From a virus: 39,991 nt of DNA. Shown here in pieces: positions 13,382 through 21,459 of this stretch (positions within the stretch are counted from its first letter, which is position 1; each line of letters begins with the position of its first letter). Location: IMG/VR virus record IMGVR_UViG_3300034101_001295, positions 1 to 39,991 of that record; one strand, 5' to 3'. The position numbers were made by a program, and so were the translations under genes. Below the pieces are notes generated by a model that worked only from the letters and a program-made list of their open reading frames with translations, did no database searches and was not told the DNA's origin.

Positions 13382-13761
13382 ACCACGACGCTTACCTAGT
13401 CTCGCGGTTACGCAGTTGCGACGTACTCCGAGCCATCGCAGCGGGAAACACCCGCCTCAAGACGATCCGCACCGCCATGCCCGATCACCGCGTGGCCGAC
13501 TTGCGGAACTCCATCGTCACCCTGCGCCGGATCGGGGCGATCTCCTCAGTCAGGACTGGCGGCAACGGGAACGAGGCGATCTACGAGACGACCGGGCCAA
13601 TCGAGCCGTTTTTCGAGCAGCTCGTGCCACGGACCACGGCGCCGGATGCGTCCGAACTGGAGCGGGCGATGGGGATGCCGGAATGCGTGCAGGAGACGCT
13701 GGCTTTGGAGCTTTGGGGCAGGGTCGTGCTCGGGGCTGCGGGATTGAATGCGAGGGGATGA
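13378..13761 (+). CDS. Winged-helix-like DNA-binding protein
   Basis: A 127-residue protein from ATG 13378. Its first 75 residues have a winged-helix layout (DVLRAIAAGNTRLKTIRTAM, then RVADLRNSIVTLRRIGAI and a wing SVRTGGNGNEAIYETTG). The C-terminal half is helical (ELERAMGMPECVQETLALEL). Both ends are coupled by ATGA. It may regulate the following small genes or replication. This assignment is by pattern only. Confidence 0.6.
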   Translation: MNHDAYLVSRLRSCDVLRAIAAGNTRLKTIRTAMPDHRVADLRNSIVTLRRIGAISSVRTGGNGNEAIYETTGPIEPFFEQLVPRTTAPDASELERAMGMPECVQETLALELWGRVVLGAAGLNARG

Positions 13762-13955
13762 TGACCGACGCCGAGCTATCGAGGCAGGAGTGGATCGAGG
13801 AACGGATTGCGATCATGGTCGAGTCGGGGTGCCCGGAGGACTTTGCACAGCGGGTTGCGCCTTCGCTGTGGGATAGATACCAGCGAAACATGCCCGCTAA
13901 GGCGCGCGGTAACGACCTAGAAGCGCGCGCCAGGGATGGCAAGCTAGGTGGGTAG
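13758..13955 (+). CDS. 65-residue protein of unknown function
   Basis: The protein begins MMTDAELSRQEWIEERIAIM, then VESGCPEDFAQRVAPSLWDR, and ends in a basic tail. The CPEDFAQRVAPSLWDRYQRN block looks like a compact helical domain. ATG 13758 overlaps the previous stop as ATGA. The 75 bases after it hold the repeat TTCTAGCG twice (near 13975 and 13985) and no gene. Confidence 0.6.
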   Translation: MMTDAELSRQEWIEERIAIMVESGCPEDFAQRVAPSLWDRYQRNMPAKARGNDLEARARDGKLGG

Positions 13956-14030
13956 CCTGATGGCTTTCCGAGCGTTTCTAGCGCGTTCTAGCGTGACCGC
14001 ACGGTTAACGAACATTTTTCAGGAGCGGCG

Positions 14031-14702
14031 ATGAGCGAGAGATGCGATGTGTGTGGCAGGGATGACGGGTGGCACGACTTGCGTACTCATTCGTGGCAGG
14101 GTGAAACGCAAGCGTATTTGCTGAGTTCCACGCTGGACGATCCCAATACGGGGAACGTCGAGACAGAGGCGCACATGATGTCGGCTCCGATGGAGATCGG
14201 CATCGAATGGAATCCGCGAACGGACGAGATCAAGACGGCCTATTCGTCGGCGCCGATCACGCTACGCGATCCGGGCGTGCAGGTGGATACGGTGACGATC
14301 ACGCGCGCCGAGCCGGAGCGCAAGCATGTCAGCGATGCGGCAGCAAAGGTTTACGAGCAATGGGCCTGTGGTGGCGGAATGCCGTTAGACGACTTTGAGA
14401 GTTTGCATGCCGGTATGGGCACTGTCCTCCTCACCGTCGCCGAGCACGACGCGCTGCGGGCGGAGGTGGAGAGGTTGACCGACGAAATCAAACGACTGCG
14501 AAAGGGGAAGGATGAAAGTAGATTGGGAACTAGTCGCAGTGGCGTTAATGCCTGCAATTCTGTTCGCGGCGATGTATCTCGGCTTCTGGTTGGGGAAGCT
14601 CATACCACTGCCAATTTAGACCCCCGCCTGGGAACGCAGCAACCCGACGGCGCACCGTGCGAGCCGATGAGTGCGCGCAAGTGGCGGTGGGGGGTGCTGT
14701 GA
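14031..14702 (+). CDS. Zinc-ribbon and coiled-coil protein of unknown function
   Basis: This 223-residue protein starts behind AGGAG five bases before ATG 14031. Its N-terminus CDVCGRDDGWHDLRTH could bind zinc. A helical part follows (AAAKVYEQWACGGG), then a short coiled coil (EHDALRAEVERLTDEIKRLR, about 143-164). The last 60 residues are Ser/Thr/Pro-rich and share their DNA with an out-of-frame membrane microprotein (14512-14619). The stop overlaps the next start as TGATG. No family is recognised. Confidence 0.6.
   Translation: MSERCDVCGRDDGWHDLRTHSWQGETQAYLLSSTLDDPNTGNVETEAHMMSAPMEIGIEWNPRTDEIKTAYSSAPITLRDPGVQVDTVTITRAEPERKHVSDAAAKVYEQWACGGGMPLDDFESLHAGMGTVLLTVAEHDALRAEVERLTDEIKRLRKGKDESRLGTSRSGVNACNSVRGDVSRLLVGEAHTTANLDPRLGTQQPDGAPCEPMSARKWRWGVL
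14512..14619 (+). CDS. 35-residue membrane microprotein, out of frame inside the previous gene
   Basis: ATG 14512 follows the ribosome-site-like AAAGGGGAAGG. The frame reads MKVDWELVAVALMPAILFAA, then MYLGFWLGKLIPLPI, a clean single membrane span with Trp/Tyr at the borders. It overlaps the long gene in a different phase. The strong hydrophobic pattern and ribosome site argue for translation. The host gene's low-complexity C-terminus at this point fits a region shaped by the other frame. Function unknown. Confidence 0.45.
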   Translation: MKVDWELVAVALMPAILFAAMYLGFWLGKLIPLPI

Positions 14703-14974
14703 TGTCGTGTCACGACTGCATGTTCTTGCTGAGAGATAAGCCGCGTGAGTGGAAGTCACCAGGGCAATGCACGCGCTATCCGACATGGGTTTCGGTCGCT
14801 CACAACCATTTTTGCGGGGAACAACGAGACGCGCAGGCAATCTACGAGAATCGAAATGGCGTGCGCGATGATGTGATGGCCCAAGAGGGGCGGCAGCAAA
14901 CCCGCGCAATTGCGGCCGAGAAGCTGGTCAAGGAACTGCGCGCTCGGATCAGGGAATTGAAGGCGGCTAAATGA
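14702..14974 (+). CDS. Small Cys-motif protein
   Basis: A 90-residue protein from ATG 14702. CHDCMFLLRD, GQCTRYPTW and HFCGEQRD give four Cys ligands spaced as in small phage zinc proteins of the CxxC, GxCxRYP, WCGE type. The C-terminus is helical and basic (RAIAAEKLVKELRARIREL). It sits at the end of the early region, and its stop overlaps the next start as ATGA. The role is unknown. Confidence 0.65.
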   Translation: MSCHDCMFLLRDKPREWKSPGQCTRYPTWVSVAHNHFCGEQRDAQAIYENRNGVRDDVMAQEGRQQTRAIAAEKLVKELRARIRELKAAK

Positions 14975-15147
14975 CCGACTGGCCAGCCATCATCGCCCGC
15001 CTGGAACGCCGCAAGGTCAACATTCGCGCGTTGCTCAATGTTTCACGCGTCACGCTCTGGTACTGGCGAACAGGCCGACGCAAGCCCAATGGCGACCATG
15101 CGGTACAAATTATTTTGATGGATAGGGCAAATGCAAACCACTGTTAA
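14971..15147 (+). CDS. 58-residue HTH protein at the early/late boundary
   Basis: The protein starts MTDWPAIIARLERRKVNIRA, then LLNVSRVTLWYWRTGRRKPN and GDHAVQIILMDRAN, a minimal Cro-like helix-turn-helix. It is the last gene before the packaging operon. An 8-base-arm inverted repeat spans its stop codon, so it may control itself or the late operon. ATG 14971 overlaps the previous stop as ATGA. Confidence 0.7.
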   Translation: MTDWPAIIARLERRKVNIRALLNVSRVTLWYWRTGRRKPNGDHAVQIILMDRANANHC

Positions 15148-15160
15148 CGCATACAGTGGT
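15137..15160. promoter_or_regulatory. Inverted repeat before the late operon, possible operator
   Basis: ACCACTGT (15137-15144) and ACAGTGGT (15153-15160) are perfect arms with an 8-base spacer. CCGCA-T-TGCGG (about 15175-15185) and GTTAT-N7-ATAAC (about 15194-15210) follow before the GTG at 15211. No clear -35/-10 pair was found, so a late promoter here is uncertain. Confidence 0.5.
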
Positions 15161-15210
15161 ATGGTGCGCGGATACCGCATTGCGGGACAACGGGTTATCG
15201 TTGAAATAAC

Positions 15211-15612
15211 GTGCCTGCACCGCTCGGAAATCAGAACGCCAGCAAGGGCCGCATGTTCGCGGACGCGATCAATCGCGCGCTCCAACTGCCGGGGCGGCAC
15301 GAGCGGCTGAAACGACTTGAGGCCATCGCCGACAAGCTCGTGACGCTGGCCGAGGACGGCGACATCCAAGCCATCCGTGAGGTGGCCGACAGGCTGGACG
15401 GTAAGCCTAAGCAGGCGGTAGAGCATGCCGGAGAGGGAGGCGGCTCCATTGGCATTACCACATCCGGCACTATCGACCATCGAGTCCTACCAGCGACTGC
15501 AGAATTCCTTGGCGCACTGCTCAGGGCCGGAGCAGATACACCATCTGCGCAACCTGATGCGGACGGATCTGTACTACCTGCTCCGGTACGGTCTGAGGCG
15601 GGCGGATCTTGA
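15211..15612 (+). CDS. Terminase small subunit-like packaging protein
   Basis: A 133-residue protein from GTG 15211. MPAPLGNQNASKGRMFADAI, then NRALQLPGRHERLKRLEAIA, AEDGDIQAIREVADRLDGKP matches a small-terminase-like family found directly before large terminases. It would recognise the packaging site. Its last 62 residues are encoded in DNA that also encodes the N-terminus of the large subunit in another phase. No ribosome site is obvious before the GTG. Confidence 0.7.
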   Translation: MPAPLGNQNASKGRMFADAINRALQLPGRHERLKRLEAIADKLVTLAEDGDIQAIREVADRLDGKPKQAVEHAGEGGGSIGITTSGTIDHRVLPATAEFLGALLRAGADTPSAQPDADGSVLPAPVRSEAGGS

Positions 15613-16972
15613 ACGGCAATGGTTGCTTGACCGATGCCGCGAAGTCCAGGCGCAGCCGAATGGAATGCTCGACCTGTGGGCGCGCGAGCACTACAAGTCC
15701 ACGATCATTACGTTTGCGCTCACTATTCAGAATGTTCTATGCGATCCCGAAATTACGGTCGGGATATTCAGCCACACGAGGCCGAACGCAAAGGGCTTCC
15801 TGCGGCAGATTAAGCGCGAGTTCGAGGGCAACGCGCTCCTTCAGGAGCTATTCCCCGATGTGCTTTGGGCGAATCCATCGAAGGACGCTCCGACGTGGTC
15901 AGAGGACGGCGGTCTCGTCGTCCAGCGCAAGGGCAACCCCAAGGAAGCAACCATCGAGGCGCATGGACTCGTCGATGGACAGCCGACCGGCAAGCACTTT
16001 GCGCTTCTCGTCTACGACGATGTCGTCACGATTGACTCCGTGACGAGCCCCGAGATGATCCACAAGACGACAAACGCGCTCGCACTGTCCTACAACCTTG
16101 GGGCTGATGGTGGGCAGCGTCGGATGATCGGCACGCGCTACGACTACGCGGACACGTACCGCGAGGTGATCGGGCGTGGATCGTTCGAGGTGCGCAAGCA
16201 TGCGGTCACGGTGGACGGCACCGAGGACGGTGAGCCGGTGCTGCTGAGTCGGGAGAAGGTCGCCGAGAAGCGGCGCGACATGGGCGCGTATGTGTTCTCG
16301 TGTCAGATGCTGCTCAACCCGAGTGGTGACAAGTCGCGTGAGTTCAAACGTGATTGGCTGCGCTGGTATCAGAGCTCACTCAGCGGCGAGGGCATGAACG
16401 TCTACATCCTCGTCGATCCGGCAGGCGAGAAGAAGAAAACATCCGACCGCACCGCGATGTGGGTGGTTGGCCTGAACAACGACGGCAACTACTACCTGCT
16501 CGACTTCCTGTACGACCGGCTGAACCTGACCGAGCGTGCGCGCGAACTCATGCGCCTGCACCGCAAGTGGCGACCGATGCGCGTCGGCTATGAGAAGTAT
16601 GGCAAGGATTCCGACATCGAGGCGGTCAAGATCGTCCAGGCGCACGAGAACTATCGCTTCGACATCGTGCCGCTTGGTGGCACGCTCAAGAAAGAGGACC
16701 GCATCCGACGCCTCGTGCCGTTGTTCGAAGCGGGCAAGGTGTACGCACCTCCGACGATGCATCGCACGCTCTCAGACGGGCGCACGATAGACATCCTTGA
16801 GCAGTTCTTGGTCGAGGAATACGACCGATTCCCCGTAGGCGCGCACGACGACGGTATGGACTGTCTCGCGCGGATCACGGACCCGGACATGAACGCGACG
16901 TTCCCGCTGTTGGACGCGGAGCCGGAGCGGTATAGCAAGCGCAGGACTAACGGCAGCGCATGGGCTGCGTAG
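15425..16972 (+). CDS. terL: Terminase large subunit
   Basis: This 515-residue packaging motor has an N-terminal ATPase with a deviant Walker A AREHYKST (86-93) and Walker B ALLVYDD (193-199). The C-terminal nuclease has Asp331 in YILVDPAGEK and a late Asp in VGAHDDGMDCLARI. It would pump DNA into the prohead through the portal and cut it. The start at 15425 makes a 188-base overlap with the small subunit gene. A later ATG at codon 45 would lose conserved-looking sequence (DLYYLLRYGLRRADLERQWL), so at least part of the overlap is genuine. Confidence 0.92.
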   Translation: MPEREAAPLALPHPALSTIESYQRLQNSLAHCSGPEQIHHLRNLMRTDLYYLLRYGLRRADLERQWLLDRCREVQAQPNGMLDLWAREHYKSTIITFALTIQNVLCDPEITVGIFSHTRPNAKGFLRQIKREFEGNALLQELFPDVLWANPSKDAPTWSEDGGLVVQRKGNPKEATIEAHGLVDGQPTGKHFALLVYDDVVTIDSVTSPEMIHKTTNALALSYNLGADGGQRRMIGTRYDYADTYREVIGRGSFEVRKHAVTVDGTEDGEPVLLSREKVAEKRRDMGAYVFSCQMLLNPSGDKSREFKRDWLRWYQSSLSGEGMNVYILVDPAGEKKKTSDRTAMWVVGLNNDGNYYLLDFLYDRLNLTERARELMRLHRKWRPMRVGYEKYGKDSDIEAVKIVQAHENYRFDIVPLGGTLKKEDRIRRLVPLFEAGKVYAPPTMHRTLSDGRTIDILEQFLVEEYDRFPVGAHDDGMDCLARITDPDMNATFPLLDAEPERYSKRRTNGSAWAA

Positions 16973-16981
16973 GAGATCGGA

Positions 16982-17407
16982 ATGGCTAGAGACTTTAAGC
17001 GCCCACTGGATTTTGACGTAGACGCCACGAGCGGATCGCAGCATGTGGCCGAGCAGGGCAACATCACCGGCCTGCGCAACCCGTCGAGCGGGACGAATGC
17101 GTACCTGCCGGTGCGCCAAGAGTGCAACCTGTCGATCATCAGCAAGACGACGGCGGTAACTATCGGCGGCGGCGCGGTGAGCGACACGCATCTGATGGGG
17201 CTGCTGATCTCGACTGCGCTGACCGGAACGTGTGCCATTACCGGCTTTGCAGACTCGGACGGCGCAGCGCAGACGTATACGCTTCCGGCTGGCACGGTTG
17301 GTTACCGGGACTTTCTCGGCGCTATCAACAGCGCAGGCGCTTTGACTATTACTTGCAGCAATGCGAGTGATGACAACCTCGTCGCCGTGTTCTGGAGGCC
17401 GGTGTAA
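16982..17407 (+). CDS. Probable virion-associated beta-rich protein
   Basis: A 141-residue protein with Thr/Gly/Ala-rich beta-strand character (TAVTIGGGAVSDTHLMGLLI, then AQTYTLPAGTVGYRDFLGAI) and no signal peptide. It lies between terminase and the NodB-like protein, 9 bases after terL, and overlaps the next gene by one base (TAATG). The composition and place suggest a decoration or tail-associated protein. No family is recognised. Confidence 0.6.
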   Translation: MARDFKRPLDFDVDATSGSQHVAEQGNITGLRNPSSGTNAYLPVRQECNLSIISKTTAVTIGGGAVSDTHLMGLLISTALTGTCAITGFADSDGAAQTYTLPAGTVGYRDFLGAINSAGALTITCSNASDDNLVAVFWRPV

Positions 17408-18756
17408 TGCCTACCTTTCGGGCATTGAGCGCACCGGCCCGCGAGCCGACTGTGTTTTACGACTATGCGGCCATGACCGCGAGCGGGTACACCATCGCGG
17501 ATCAATTTGGAACGGCCACGCGAAAAAGTCAGGCGGCGACTTACCTTGACCGTTCATGTATCCAAATGACCGGCATTGATTCGACGTTACAGTTAAACGT
17601 AACGAAGACCACGGCTCTTGCGTTGCAGTCAGATGCGGAAGGCGTGTTCGTGTTGCTTGCGTGTTCTGACCCGTTTCTCTTGGAGGCATCGACCGCAACC
17701 AGAGTCTATTGCTATCCAGAAACCTCGCCCGGCAGCAACACCGCAGACACCACGAACTACATATTCGGCGGCATTTGGGCGCAGCAGGAACTAGGCAATG
17801 GCTGGGTGCTGGCCTATGTACCATTTTCCCTGATGACGGTCGCCGGAACCGGAGCGGTCACGGATTTCCGGACGAAGAAACTAAGCCAAGTGGGTATCCG
17901 CGTTACTGTGTCCGGCACTAAGCCGGATGTGTACGTCGGCGGCGTGTGGGTGGGCGGGGCGACCCGTGCGAAGTGTGTGTTGTCCTACGATGGCGCTTAC
18001 ATTTCGCAAAAGACGCTCGGAAAGGTCGCGCACGATCTGTACGAAATTCCCGGAACACTGTACGTACCTTACTCGGTGATCGACAGCGGCGCTAACTACC
18101 TCACTTCTGCTGATCTCGATACGTTCTACGCTGCCGGATGGGCCATTGCGGGGCACAGTTATTCAGGCGTTGGGCTTGAGACGCTTGGAGAACAGCAGCA
18201 GTTAGACGAAATCGGGAACTTCCGGCGATGGTCGGTCGGTCGTGGCTATACACGAGGCGATGGGCATTGGGCGTGGGGATATTCTGTCGGGACAGTGAAC
18301 GCAACAGAAAGCGTGCGTGCGATTTGTGATCGAGTTATGCGTGCGTCTGGATTGAAATCAATTCGCGTGGGGTCTGCTGGTAGCGGGCTTTCGCATTTAC
18401 GAAGCAATGCGCTTGGATTGGCAATATCAGGTGCAACTGATCCGCAAACAATTTACTCGCCTCAGATCACGAGTGCGTTGACGGTCGCACAGATTCGGGC
18501 TTTCGTGGAGACGGGCATCCGGCACCGCATGCCGATGCATATGTACGCTCATGAGATCGCGGCGAATCAAGGGGCGACGGTAAGCGGATCGGCCACCAAT
18601 TACGTGACGCCGACCATCTACGACCAGACGACGACACCGGGCACGACGCAATCGGTGATTCCTTGGATCCGGTCTCAAATCGAGGCGGGAATGGTGGACT
18701 GCGTGACCGTGGATGACTGGTATACCGGCCTCACGCAGCCGGCGCTGGTGGCATGA
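17407..18756 (+). CDS. Virion protein with degenerate NodB-like (polysaccharide deacetylase) domain
   Basis: This 449-residue protein has a beta-rich N-terminal half (1-180) and a C-terminal half resembling NodB-homology carbohydrate esterases. CVLSYDGAYISQKTLG sits at 190-205, where TFDDG is expected. GWAIAGHSYSGVG has His250, where the metal-binding HxxxH is expected but the second His is missing. MPMHMYAHEI has His378 and His382, and VTVDDWY is near the end. The family removes acetyl groups from surface glycans. With one Asp and one His missing it may be binding-only or use other ligands. It overlaps the portal gene by ATGA and may be a tailspike or glycan-editing virion protein. Confidence 0.6.
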   Translation: MPTFRALSAPAREPTVFYDYAAMTASGYTIADQFGTATRKSQAATYLDRSCIQMTGIDSTLQLNVTKTTALALQSDAEGVFVLLACSDPFLLEASTATRVYCYPETSPGSNTADTTNYIFGGIWAQQELGNGWVLAYVPFSLMTVAGTGAVTDFRTKKLSQVGIRVTVSGTKPDVYVGGVWVGGATRAKCVLSYDGAYISQKTLGKVAHDLYEIPGTLYVPYSVIDSGANYLTSADLDTFYAAGWAIAGHSYSGVGLETLGEQQQLDEIGNFRRWSVGRGYTRGDGHWAWGYSVGTVNATESVRAICDRVMRASGLKSIRVGSAGSGLSHLRSNALGLAISGATDPQTIYSPQITSALTVAQIRAFVETGIRHRMPMHMYAHEIAANQGATVSGSATNYVTPTIYDQTTTPGTTQSVIPWIRSQIEAGMVDCVTVDDWYTGLTQPALVA

Positions 18757-21014
18757 TGCAACAAACATACGACGACCTCGCACAATGGATCAGCACCGCT
18801 CTGCAAGAGGCGAAGAAGCACTCCTCCGTATGGCGAATGCACGCTCGCGAATGGTATGACTTCTACGCCGGGAACCAGTGGGAGGAAGAAGCCAAAGCGC
18901 AGATGATCGAGCAGCGCAAGGTTCCGGTCGTGTTCAACAGAGTTGCGAGGACGGTGAATGCGGTCATCGGTCTGGAGATCCAGAACCGGCAGCAGGTGCA
19001 GTACATCCCGCGCGAGCCGGGTGATACGCAGGTGAACGAGCTATACACGAGCGCCGCCGATTGGATCAGGGACAACTGTGACGCAGAGGACGAGGAATCG
19101 GAGTCGTTCCAAGACCTGATGATCTCCGGTATCGGCGGCACCGAGACGCGGATGGATTACGACGAGAATCCAGACGGCCAGCCGGTGATTGAGCGCGTCG
19201 ATCCGCTGGAATTGTATTGGGACCCGGTTGCGCGAAAGAAAAACCTGCGCGACCGACGTTGGTGCGCTCGCATCAAGCGCGTGTCAGACGAAGATATCCG
19301 CGAGATGTGGCCGGATTACGTGCCGCCCGAGAAGTCGAGCGAGACGTATCTCGACGAGCAGGACAGCCCGCACGACAGCACGCGCCCGCTCTACAACGAC
19401 GACCAGCCTTCGGCTACGCAGCCCAAGCACCGGGAGTTGGTGTGCTTCCAGTGGTGGGAGCGGGAGCAGTATTACCGATTCCAAGACATCGACGGTCAGA
19501 TCAAGAGCATTAGCGAAGAACAAGCGCGCTCCTTGCAAGAGCGCATGACGGCACTCGGCATGCCTATGCCGCAGATGGTGAAGCAGACCAAGAAGGTCTA
19601 CTACAAGGCTTACATGGTCGGCGGCACGGTGCTTGAGTCAATGCCGCTGGAGGTGCAGAGCGGCTTTACGCTACACCTCATCACGGGCGCGCGGGACCGG
19701 AACAATAACACTTGGTTCGGCCTCGTAGCACTGATGATGGACCCGCAGCGGTGGGCGAACAAGTGGCTGTCGCAGATCATGCACATCCTCAACTCGTCGG
19801 CCAAGGGCGGGTTGATTGCAGAGCGCGATGCGTTCGCAAAGACCGCCGACGCGGAAGCCTCATGGGCTAAGGCCGAGACGATTACCTGGGCGAATCCTGG
19901 CGCGGTCAGTGGCGGCAAGATCCAGCCCAAGCCCACGACCGCAATGCCGGATGGGTTCGCCAAGCTGCTGGACTTCGCGGTGAACAGCATCAACGACGTG
20001 CCCGGCGTGAATATGGAACTCATGGGCCTCGTCGGAACGAATCAGCCCGGCGTGCTGGAAAACATGCGCAAGCAAGCGGGCATGACGATCCTTGCTGTGT
20101 TCTTCGATGCCATCCGCCTGTACCGCAAGGACCAAGGGCGGATCATGATCGAGATCATCCGCGACAAGATCAGCGACGGGCGGCTAATCCGCGTACTCGG
20201 CAAGGACGGGGCGCAATACATCCCGCTCATTCGCGACGAATCGGCGAAGGAGTTCGACGTAGTCGTGGACGAAGCGCCGACCTCGCCGAACAACAAAGAG
20301 CGCGTATTCGCCATGATGACGCAGTTGGCGCCCGTGTTGCAGAACTCGGGAATTCCGCTCACGCCTGACTTGCTGGAGTACAGCCCGCTCCCGGCCGCAC
20401 TGGTGCAGAAGTGGCAGCAGTTCATTAAAGAGAACAAGCAAGTCCCGCCTGAGTTGCAAGCGCAGATGATGCAGATGCAGCAAGTGATCCAGGCGACACA
20501 GCAGGACGCGCAAAAGCTCGCACAGGAAAACTTCCGGCTCAAGACAGATGCGAGCGTCGAGGTGTATCGCATCAACGAGCAGAGCAAGGTGGATCGGGAA
20601 CTGGCGTCGGTCAAGGCTGAAACGGAGTCTGGTAAGCGTGCCGTCGAGGTGTATGAAGCCAACCTACAGGCGGCGCTGGACCGCATGCAGATGATGGCGA
20701 ATTCAGTATCCGAGCAGATGCGCGCGGCATCGCAGGCGGCTGTGCCGCACACGGAGATGGCGATTAAAGGGCTTGGTGAGAGCCTGACGCCTGTGCTGCA
20801 ACGGCTCATGGAAGTGTCGGCATCTCAGGTCGAGAGCTTGCAAGGACTCGGGCCTGCGCTTCAGCAGCGGGACGCACAGTTCGCACAGGCCATCGCGGAA
20901 CTGGCAGCGGGGCAACAGCGGCTCGCCGAACTTGCGGCAGCTCCGAAGCGCTTGGTGCGCGATGCAAACGGGCGCGCGATTGGGGCTGAGTTGCAGCCTA
21001 CGACCATTCAATAG
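18753..21014 (+). CDS. Portal protein, P22-like
   Basis: This 753-residue protein begins with the typical segment of P22-type portals: DFYAGNQWEEEAKAQMIEQR, then VFNRVARTVNAVIGLEIQNR, IRDNCDAEDEESESFQDLMI and VDPLELYWDPVARKK. A long Gln/Ala-rich coiled coil occupies about 555-730 (ending ELAAGQQRLAELAAAPKR), which in such portals can form the internal barrel. The dodecameric ring is the DNA entry and exit gate and binds terminase and the tail adaptor. ATGA overlap with the upstream gene. Confidence 0.88.
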   Translation: MMQQTYDDLAQWISTALQEAKKHSSVWRMHAREWYDFYAGNQWEEEAKAQMIEQRKVPVVFNRVARTVNAVIGLEIQNRQQVQYIPREPGDTQVNELYTSAADWIRDNCDAEDEESESFQDLMISGIGGTETRMDYDENPDGQPVIERVDPLELYWDPVARKKNLRDRRWCARIKRVSDEDIREMWPDYVPPEKSSETYLDEQDSPHDSTRPLYNDDQPSATQPKHRELVCFQWWEREQYYRFQDIDGQIKSISEEQARSLQERMTALGMPMPQMVKQTKKVYYKAYMVGGTVLESMPLEVQSGFTLHLITGARDRNNNTWFGLVALMMDPQRWANKWLSQIMHILNSSAKGGLIAERDAFAKTADAEASWAKAETITWANPGAVSGGKIQPKPTTAMPDGFAKLLDFAVNSINDVPGVNMELMGLVGTNQPGVLENMRKQAGMTILAVFFDAIRLYRKDQGRIMIEIIRDKISDGRLIRVLGKDGAQYIPLIRDESAKEFDVVVDEAPTSPNNKERVFAMMTQLAPVLQNSGIPLTPDLLEYSPLPAALVQKWQQFIKENKQVPPELQAQMMQMQQVIQATQQDAQKLAQENFRLKTDASVEVYRINEQSKVDRELASVKAETESGKRAVEVYEANLQAALDRMQMMANSVSEQMRAASQAAVPHTEMAIKGLGESLTPVLQRLMEVSASQVESLQGLGPALQQRDAQFAQAIAELAAGQQRLAELAAAPKRLVRDANGRAIGAELQPTTIQ

Positions 21015-21021
21015 GTGACCT

Positions 21022-21459
21022 ATGGCAGTGACGATCAGCCTCTACAACCACACCGCAGCAAAGTTCGCTGATGGCAGCTACGCGGTTGGCGATAGCTACG
21101 TGATCAACCTCTATACCGCGTTCACGTTCGACGCGACCGCCACGACGAAGGCGGGCGCGGAATCGGGCGCAACGCAGGTGTCTACGGCATTCGGCTACAC
21201 GCAGAACGCCAAGACGCTGACCGGTGTGACCGTGACGACGGTGACGACGAATGATGCGACCTTCGACGCGGGTGATGTGACGTGGACCGCGAGCGGCGGC
21301 AGCATCACGGCGAGTCATGCGCTGATCTACAACGACACGGACGCGAATGATCCGCCTGTGGCGTACATCAATCTCGATGGTTCGCAGTCTGCCGGTGACA
21401 CCACGGAGTTCAAGATCATCTGGAATGCGTCCGGTATCGTGACGTTTACCGTCGCCTGA
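21022..21459 (+). CDS. Probable structural (decoration) protein
   Basis: A 145-residue protein, Thr/Ala-rich and beta-strand-like (KTLTGVTVTTVTTNDATFDA, then NDPPVAYINLDGSQSAGDTT). Similar small proteins follow portal genes in related phages and decorate heads or tails. It overlaps the DUF115-like gene by one base (TGATG). The many Thr residues make it a possible acceptor for the glycosyltransferases nearby; this is inference. Confidence 0.55.
   Translation: MAVTISLYNHTAAKFADGSYAVGDSYVINLYTAFTFDATATTKAGAESGATQVSTAFGYTQNAKTLTGVTVTTVTTNDATFDAGDVTWTASGGSITASHALIYNDTDANDPPVAYINLDGSQSAGDTTEFKIIWNASGIVTFTVA

Noticed and set aside
13975-13995. TTCTAGCG repeated twice before the 14031 gene as an operator
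   Set aside because: Two short direct copies only, with no symmetry and no promoter boxes; too little to call a regulatory site.
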